Source: Caldilineae bacterium
Lineage (GTDB): Bacteria > Chloroflexota > Anaerolineae > J102
Assembly: GCA_011176555.1 (NCBI GenBank)
Contig: DUEF01000381.1
Location: 1 to 11,010 of the forward strand
DNA length: 11,010 nucleotides
Reading direction: 5' to 3'
The notes beneath the pieces are model-generated. The model worked only from the letters and a program-made list of their open reading frames with translations, did not search any database and was not told the DNA's origin. The translations under genes and the position numbers were made by a program. Positions 6,321 to 11,010 of this stretch are shown here, one piece after another (position 1 is the first letter of the stretch; the number at the start of each line of letters is the position of its first letter).

Positions 6321-6983
6321 ATGAAACAAGTATTTCATCCTGCTAGCAACTCCATCGCAAAATCACTGATCGTGATCGTAGTTCTTGGCCTGCTGGGATT
6401 GGGGCTTATTGTCAGTATTTTTGTGCGTTCGCCCTTCATGCGCCAGATCGGCGTCGCGCCAGAACAACCGGCCGCGTTCAGCCACGAGCACCATGTTGGC
6501 GGATTGGGCCTGGATTGCCGTTATTGCCATCTCAATGTCGAGGAATCCAGCTTCGCTGGCATCCCCTCCACCGACATCTGCATGGGCTGCCATTCCAAGA
6601 TCTGGAACGACAGCCCCGCCCTCGCTCCCGTTGTGGCCAGCTACGAAAACGATGAACCCCTGGTCTGGAATCGGGTCAACCGCCTTGCCGATTACGCCTT
6701 TTTCAATCATAGCATCCATATCAACAAAGGCATTGGCTGCGAAACCTGCCATGGCCGGGTAGATCAGATGCCATTATCGCGCAAGGTGTCGACGCTAGCG
6801 ATGGAATGGTGTCTGGAGTGCCACCGCAACCGCGCAGACTATGTCCGGCCCCGAGAAGAAGTTTTCACCATGGGCTGGGAGCCTTCGGAAGACTGGAAAG
6901 CGCAGCAACCTTTGTTAGTCGAACAATATCACGTCGATGTCGAGCAGTTTGAAATCACCGACTGTTCGATATGTCACCGTTAG
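6321..6983 (+). CDS. actA: ACIII pentaheme cytochrome c subunit ActA
   Basis: This 220-residue protein has an N-terminal membrane anchor (about residues 14-35) and then a periplasmic domain with five CxxCH heme c motifs: CRYCH 66-70, CMGCH 87-91, CETCH 140-144, CLECH 164-168 and CSICH 215-219, the last ending one residue before the stop. Five hemes, the anchor, the size and the position directly before actB match ActA of alternative complex III, a cytochrome c7-like protein that moves electrons from the iron-sulfur subunit toward the terminal acceptor. Further histidines (AFSHEHHVGG, FFNHSIHINKG) are likely distal heme ligands. Ribosome site GAGAGG (6307-6312) lies 8 bases before the ATG. Nothing is missing or broken in it. 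Confidence 0.95.
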   Translation: MKQVFHPASNSIAKSLIVIVVLGLLGLGLIVSIFVRSPFMRQIGVAPEQPAAFSHEHHVGGLGLDCRYCHLNVEESSFAGIPSTDICMGCHSKIWNDSPALAPVVASYENDEPLVWNRVNRLADYAFFNHSIHINKGIGCETCHGRVDQMPLSRKVSTLAMEWCLECHRNRADYVRPREEVFTMGWEPSEDWKAQQPLLVEQYHVDVEQFEITDCSICHR

Positions 6984-7005
6984 AAGCTAGATCAGAGCCT
7001 ATTGA

Positions 7006-7010
7006 GAAGG
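7006..7010 (+). promoter_or_regulatory. Ribosome binding site that fixes the actB start
   Basis: GAAGG (7006-7010, within GAGAAGGTG) stands five bases before ATG 7016. The upstream in-frame ATG at 6971 lies inside the last codons of actA and has no such site, so 7016 is chosen. Confidence 0.7.
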
Positions 7011-7015
7011 TGAAC

Positions 7016-9991
7016 ATGGATAACGAACAACTCGATTTGGCAGCCATTCGCAAACGCCTGGCCAACCGCCAGGGCAAAACTTATTGGCGTAGCCTCAACG
7101 AAGTCGCCAACACCAAATCTTTTCAGGAATTCTTGCACCGAGAATTCCCGGACGGCGCTTCTGAATGGAAGGATGGCGTCAGTCGCCGCAATTTCCTGCG
7201 GTTGATGGGTGCATCCATGGCGCTGGCGGGACTGACAGCCTGCTCTAGCTCCTCTCTGGATAAGATTGTACCCTACGTCGAACAACCGGAAGAGGTCATC
7301 CCCGGCAAGCCCCTGTTTTATGCCACGGCTTTCTTGCTAGGCGGCGTCGCATCAGGCGTGGTGGTCGAGAGCCACACCGGTCGCCCCACCAAGATCGAAG
7401 GCAACCCCGACCATCCCGCCAGCCTCGGCGCCACCGACGCCTTCGCCCAGGCTTCGATCCTGACCCTGTACGATCCGGATCGGGCCAAGCGTCTTTTTGG
7501 CAAAGGTATGGCTCCTCCGACCTGGGAACAATTCATCGAGGACTTCAACGCCAGCCAGGCGGGGCGAGAACAGGGGCAGGGGCTACGAATCCTGTCCGAG
7601 ACCATCACTTCACCCACGCTGGCGCAACAATTCGAAGACTTGCTGGCCCAATACCCCCAGGCCAAGTGGCATCAATACGAGCCGGTCGGGCAAAACAGCG
7701 CGCGGCTGGGCGCGGAACTGGCGTTTGGGGAGATGGTCAGCACGCAATATCATCTCGACAAAGCCAAAGTCATCCTGGCCCTGGATTCCGATTTCCTCAC
7801 CTCGGGGCCGGGCAATGTGCGTTATGCCCGCGACTTCATGGATGGGCGCCGGGTGGCCGACCCGGAACATGGCGGTCACGGCGGCGCTGAGATGAACCGG
7901 CTCTACTCAGTCGAAAGCGTGTATACCAACACCGGCGTGGCCTCCGATCATCGTCTGGCGATGAAAGCGGCCGAGGTGGAGCTTTTCGCCCGAGCCTTGG
8001 CCAGCAAATTGGGCGTCTCGGTCGGAGGAGGAGATGCTCGGGGTCACAACAAATGGTTGGATGCAGTGGCCGAGGATTTGCTGGAGCACGCCGGCGAATG
8101 CGTGATCATCCCCGGCGATCAGCAATCTCCGGCGGTGCACGCTCTGGCGCACGCCATGAACGAAGCCCTGGGCAATGTCGGTTCTACTGTCGTGCACACC
8201 GAATCGATTGAAGCGAATCCCGTGGATCAAATGGCGTCGTTGCGAGAGTTGGTGGATGACATGGCCGCGGGGCAAGTGGAAACGCTCATCATCCTCGGTG
8301 GCAATCCCGCCTTCGACGCCCCGGCCGATATTCCGTTCGCCGACCAGCTCGCCAACGTGCCTTTCAGCGTTCACTTGGGCTTGTATTGGGACGAGACATC
8401 GCAAGGCTGTCTGTGGCACATCCCTGAAACCCACTATTTGGAAGCCTGGAGCGATGCTCGCGCTTATGATGGCACAGTCACCATCATGCAGCCGTTGATC
8501 GAACCTCTGTACGCGGACGCCAAATCGGCGCATGAGTTGTTGGCGGGGTTGATGGGAGAGGTGGACGCCACCAGCCACGACATCGTACAGGCTTATTGGA
8601 AAAATCAAGATACAGACGGTGACTTCAAGGCATTTTGGAAAAAATCTCTGTTCGATGGCTATGTCGAGGGCAGCGCCCTGGCGGCCAAAGCGGTGTCGGT
8701 GGGGGCCAGCGCCCTGGCCGGGGCAGCGCCACAGGTCGGGAGCGGTCTCGAAATCACCTTCCGCCCGGACGCCACCATCTGGGATGGCCGTTTCGCCAAC
8801 AACGGTTGGTTGCAAGAGTTGCCCAAACCCCTGACCAAGCACACCTGGGACGCCGTCGCCAAAGTCAGCCCGGCCACAGCCGAACGTCTGGGCCTGGCCA
8901 ACGGCGATCTGATCGATCTGAATTACGATGGGCGCACAATGCAGGCGCCAGTGATGATCGTTCCCGGCCAGCCTCTGGATTCAATCAACGTGCAATTGGG
9001 GTATGGACGCACTCAGGCGGGGCGAGTGGGCGACGGAGCGGGCTTCGACGCCTACGCCATTCGCACTGCCTCCACCCCCTGGTTTGGCTCCGGCCTGGAA
9101 CTGAGCCCGACCGGAGAAAAATACCCCGTCGCCTTTTCCCAGGAACATCACCTCATGGAGGGACGGGATCTGGTGCGCATGGGAACGTTGGCGGAATACG
9201 AGGAGAATCCCCATTTTGTGCATGAGGGCATCCACCACGAAGACATCAGCATGTATCCCAAATTCGTCTACAACGGCAATGCCTGGGGCATGACGGTTGA
9301 TCTCAGCGCTTGCATCGGCTGCAACGCCTGCGTGGTGGCCTGCCAATCCGAAAACAACATCCCCATCGTCGGCAAAGACGAAGTCTTGAACAACCGCGAG
9401 ATGCACTGGTTGCGCATCGATTCCTACTTCGAGGGCGACCTCGATCAACCGCAAGTGGTCAACCAGCCGGTGATGTGTCAACACTGCGAAAATGCGCCAT
9501 GCGAAATCGTGTGCCCGGCGGCGGCCACCACGCACAGCCGCGAAGGCTTGAACGAAATGGCCTACAACCGCTGCATCGGCACCCGCTACTGCATCAACAA
9601 CTGCCCCTACAAGGTGCGACGCTTCAATTTCTTCCAATATGTGGATGTAGATTCGGAAACGCTGGCCATGCAGCGTAACCCGGATGTGACAGTGCGCTCC
9701 CGCGGCGTGGTCGAAAAGTGCACCTACTGCGTGCAGCGCATCAACGAGGGGCGGATCGCGGCCAAAAAGGAGAATCGCCCGGTCGCGGATGGAGAAATCC
9801 TCACAGCCTGCCAGGCGGCTTGTCCCACCAACGCCATCGTGTTTGGCAACATCCAGGACGAGCAAAGCCAGGTGGCGAAACTGAAGGCGAATCCGTTAAA
9901 CTACGTGATTTTGGGCGAAAGCGGTTTCCGGCCTCGCACTTCGTATCTGGCCAGGCTCAGCAACCCCAATCCTAAGCTCGAGGAGGCATAA
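7016..9991 (+). CDS. actB: ACIII iron-sulfur/molybdopterin-like subunit ActB
   Basis: A 991-residue protein fusing two modules, as in known ActB. After a ~55-residue leader comes a Tat-like signal, SRRNFLRLMG at 56-65, ending in LTAC with Cys76. Residues ~95-680 resemble the catalytic subunit of molybdopterin oxidoreductases (VVESHTGRPTKIEGNPDHPAS is typical). In characterised ACIII this part carries no molybdenum, and I see no Cys/Sec ligand motif here. Residues ~760-945 are a four-cluster ferredoxin domain with cysteines at 766/769/772/776, 821/824/829/833, 853/859/863 and 902/905 plus 932/936. These 15 cysteines fit three [4Fe-4S] and one [3Fe-4S] clusters. CIGTRYCINNCPYKVRRF is the hallmark third motif. 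It faces the periplasm in known complexes, relaying electrons between ActC and ActA. It begins 32 bases after the actA stop and is followed by actC after a 5-base gap. Confidence 0.95.
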   Translation: MDNEQLDLAAIRKRLANRQGKTYWRSLNEVANTKSFQEFLHREFPDGASEWKDGVSRRNFLRLMGASMALAGLTACSSSSLDKIVPYVEQPEEVIPGKPLFYATAFLLGGVASGVVVESHTGRPTKIEGNPDHPASLGATDAFAQASILTLYDPDRAKRLFGKGMAPPTWEQFIEDFNASQAGREQGQGLRILSETITSPTLAQQFEDLLAQYPQAKWHQYEPVGQNSARLGAELAFGEMVSTQYHLDKAKVILALDSDFLTSGPGNVRYARDFMDGRRVADPEHGGHGGAEMNRLYSVESVYTNTGVASDHRLAMKAAEVELFARALASKLGVSVGGGDARGHNKWLDAVAEDLLEHAGECVIIPGDQQSPAVHALAHAMNEALGNVGSTVVHTESIEANPVDQMASLRELVDDMAAGQVETLIILGGNPAFDAPADIPFADQLANVPFSVHLGLYWDETSQGCLWHIPETHYLEAWSDARAYDGTVTIMQPLIEPLYADAKSAHELLAGLMGEVDATSHDIVQAYWKNQDTDGDFKAFWKKSLFDGYVEGSALAAKAVSVGASALAGAAPQVGSGLEITFRPDATIWDGRFANNGWLQELPKPLTKHTWDAVAKVSPATAERLGLANGDLIDLNYDGRTMQAPVMIVPGQPLDSINVQLGYGRTQAGRVGDGAGFDAYAIRTASTPWFGSGLELSPTGEKYPVAFSQEHHLMEGRDLVRMGTLAEYEENPHFVHEGIHHEDISMYPKFVYNGNAWGMTVDLSACIGCNACVVACQSENNIPIVGKDEVLNNREMHWLRIDSYFEGDLDQPQVVNQPVMCQHCENAPCEIVCPAAATTHSREGLNEMAYNRCIGTRYCINNCPYKVRRFNFFQYVDVDSETLAMQRNPDVTVRSRGVVEKCTYCVQRINEGRIAAKKENRPVADGEILTACQAACPTNAIVFGNIQDEQSQVAKLKANPLNYVILGESGFRPRTSYLARLSNPNPKLEEA

Positions 9992-9996
9992 ACATC

Positions 9997-11010
9997 ATGG
10001 CCACTGAATCGATGGAAGTTCCAGTCCTCCAGCCGGGACACACCTACACAACGGTCTCAGACCAGGTCAATGACGTTATCCTGAAAAAGGGATCGACGAA
10101 AGGGTGGCTCGCGGCCCTCGGGTTCGCCGCGATGCTGACCTTGGTGTTGGTTATTTCTCTGGGCATGTTGTTCTATCGCGGCACCGGTATTTGGGGGCTC
10201 AACAACACCATCGCCTGGGGTTTTGCGATTGTCAATTTTGTCTGGTGGGTCGGCATCGGCCACGCCGGCACGCTGATCTCGGCCATCCTCTTGCTCTTCC
10301 GCCAGGAATGGCGCACATCGATCAATCGCTTTGCCGAGGCGATGACCGTCTTCGCCGTTGCGCAGGCCGGCATGTTACCCATCGTTCACACCGGACGCCC
10401 CTGGCTGGCTTATTGGCTGTTCCCCTACCCCAACATGATGAGCATGTGGCCTCAATTCCGCAGCCCGCTCCTGTGGGACGTTTTCGCCATTTCCACCTAC
10501 GCCACGGTGTCCATTCTCTTCTGGTATTTTGGGCTCATTCCCGACCTGGCCACGTTGCGGGACACAGCCGAGAATGTCCACATCAAACGCATTTATGGTT
10601 TCTTCTCTCTGGGCTGGCGCGGAGCTGCTCGCCACTGGGCCACACACTTCCGGGCTTATTTGCTGCTGGCGGCGTTAGCCACGCCCCTGGTCGTCTCTGT
10701 GCACAGTGTGGTTAGCTTCGACTTTGCGGTCAGCGCCATTCCGGGCTGGCACACCACCTTCCTGCCGCCCTACTTCGTCGCAGGCGCTATCTTCTCCGGT
10801 TTCGCCATGGTGATCACACTGGCCATTCCTATTCGTAAATTCTTTGGGATGGAGGACTTCATCACCAGACGCCACCTGGACAACATGGCCAAAATCATGT
10901 TAGCCACCGGCCTGATCGTCTTCTATGCCTACATCATGGAAATCTTTTACGCCTGGTACAGCGCCAACCCCTATGAAGAGTACATGATCTTCAACCGCAT
11001 GACCGGCACC
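9997..11010 (+). CDS. actC: ACIII quinol-binding membrane subunit ActC (NrfD/PsrC family), cut by window end
   Basis: From ATG 9997 the frame stays open for 338 codons to the window edge. A hydrophilic N-terminus of about 40 residues precedes a series of membrane helices. NTIAWGFAIVNFVWWVGIGH leads into GHAGTLISAILLLFRQEWRT, with His89 in the GHAGT motif. Further blocks, GRPWLAYWLFPYPN, FRSPLLWDVFAISTY, VSVHSVVSFDFA and PGWHTTFLPPYFVAGAIFSG, are conserved in ActC. The family (PF03916-type NrfD) oxidises menaquinol at the membrane and passes electrons to the ActB clusters; ActC is one of two NrfD-like subunits in ACIII (the other, ActF, is not in view). The ribosome site GAGGAGG (9980-9986) overlaps the end of actB, indicating coupled translation. 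The expected full length is about 450-490 residues, so roughly a quarter to a third is missing. Confidence 0.95.
   Translation, partial: MATESMEVPVLQPGHTYTTVSDQVNDVILKKGSTKGWLAALGFAAMLTLVLVISLGMLFYRGTGIWGLNNTIAWGFAIVNFVWWVGIGHAGTLISAILLLFRQEWRTSINRFAEAMTVFAVAQAGMLPIVHTGRPWLAYWLFPYPNMMSMWPQFRSPLLWDVFAISTYATVSILFWYFGLIPDLATLRDTAENVHIKRIYGFFSLGWRGAARHWATHFRAYLLLAALATPLVVSVHSVVSFDFAVSAIPGWHTTFLPPYFVAGAIFSGFAMVITLAIPIRKFFGMEDFITRRHLDNMAKIMLATGLIVFYAYIMEIFYAWYSANPYEEYMIFNRMTGT

Noticed and set aside
6971..7015. Earlier ATG for actB overlapping the end of actA by 13 bases
   Set aside because: No ribosome site precedes it, whereas ATG 7016 has GAAGG at proper spacing.
7907..8842. Long antisense open frame opposite actB (a similar one lies at 8981-9865)
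   Set aside because: Composition is a mirror of the actB codons; no motifs, no ribosome site, and the sense gene is certain.
1..11010. CRISPR arrays, insertion sequences, tRNA genes, phage or defence genes
   Set aside because: No direct-repeat/spacer pattern, transposase motifs, tRNA cloverleaf other than the tRNA-like part of tmRNA, or phage-like genes were found.

Overview
The window reads as a chromosomal segment of a GC-rich, aerobically respiring bacterium, most likely a member of the Chloroflexota (Anaerolineae/Caldilineae-like). This is an inference from three things: alternative complex III (ACIII) genes actA-actB-actC, an A-family oxidase subunit I homologue, and a large secreted P-domain/FN3 protein. 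No single gene proves the taxonomy.

Layout. Bases 1-468 (minus strand) hold the N-terminal 156 codons of a short-chain dehydrogenase/reductase with its own promoter. Bases 542-651 look like a small imperfect palindromic dispersed repeat. Bases 651-1163 (minus) carry a complete one-piece tmRNA gene (ssrA) with promoter, pseudoknot 1, a readable 23-residue tag and a strong terminator. Reading the other way, 1217-4377 is a monocistronic unit with a promoter, a 1006-residue secreted multidomain protein and a terminator. After a 324-base gap containing a second promoter of the same design, the plus strand carries a tight respiratory block to the window end: a cytochrome c oxidase subunit I homologue (4637-6262), pentaheme cytochrome ActA (6321-6983), iron-sulfur/molybdopterin-like ActB (7016-9991) and NrfD-like quinol-binding ActC (9997 onward, cut by the window edge).

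How the genes work together. In ACIII, ActC takes electrons from menaquinol, the ActB clusters relay them, and the ActA hemes pass them to a periplasmic carrier or a terminal oxidase; actD-F would be expected just beyond the window. The most striking observation is that the oxidase subunit I gene at the head of this block keeps all heme-ligand histidines and the active-site tyrosine. It has lost one of the three CuB histidines and the key residues of both the D and K proton channels and of the Mg site. It is therefore probably not an ordinary proton-pumping oxygen reductase, and is a candidate for an undescribed ACIII-associated heme protein.
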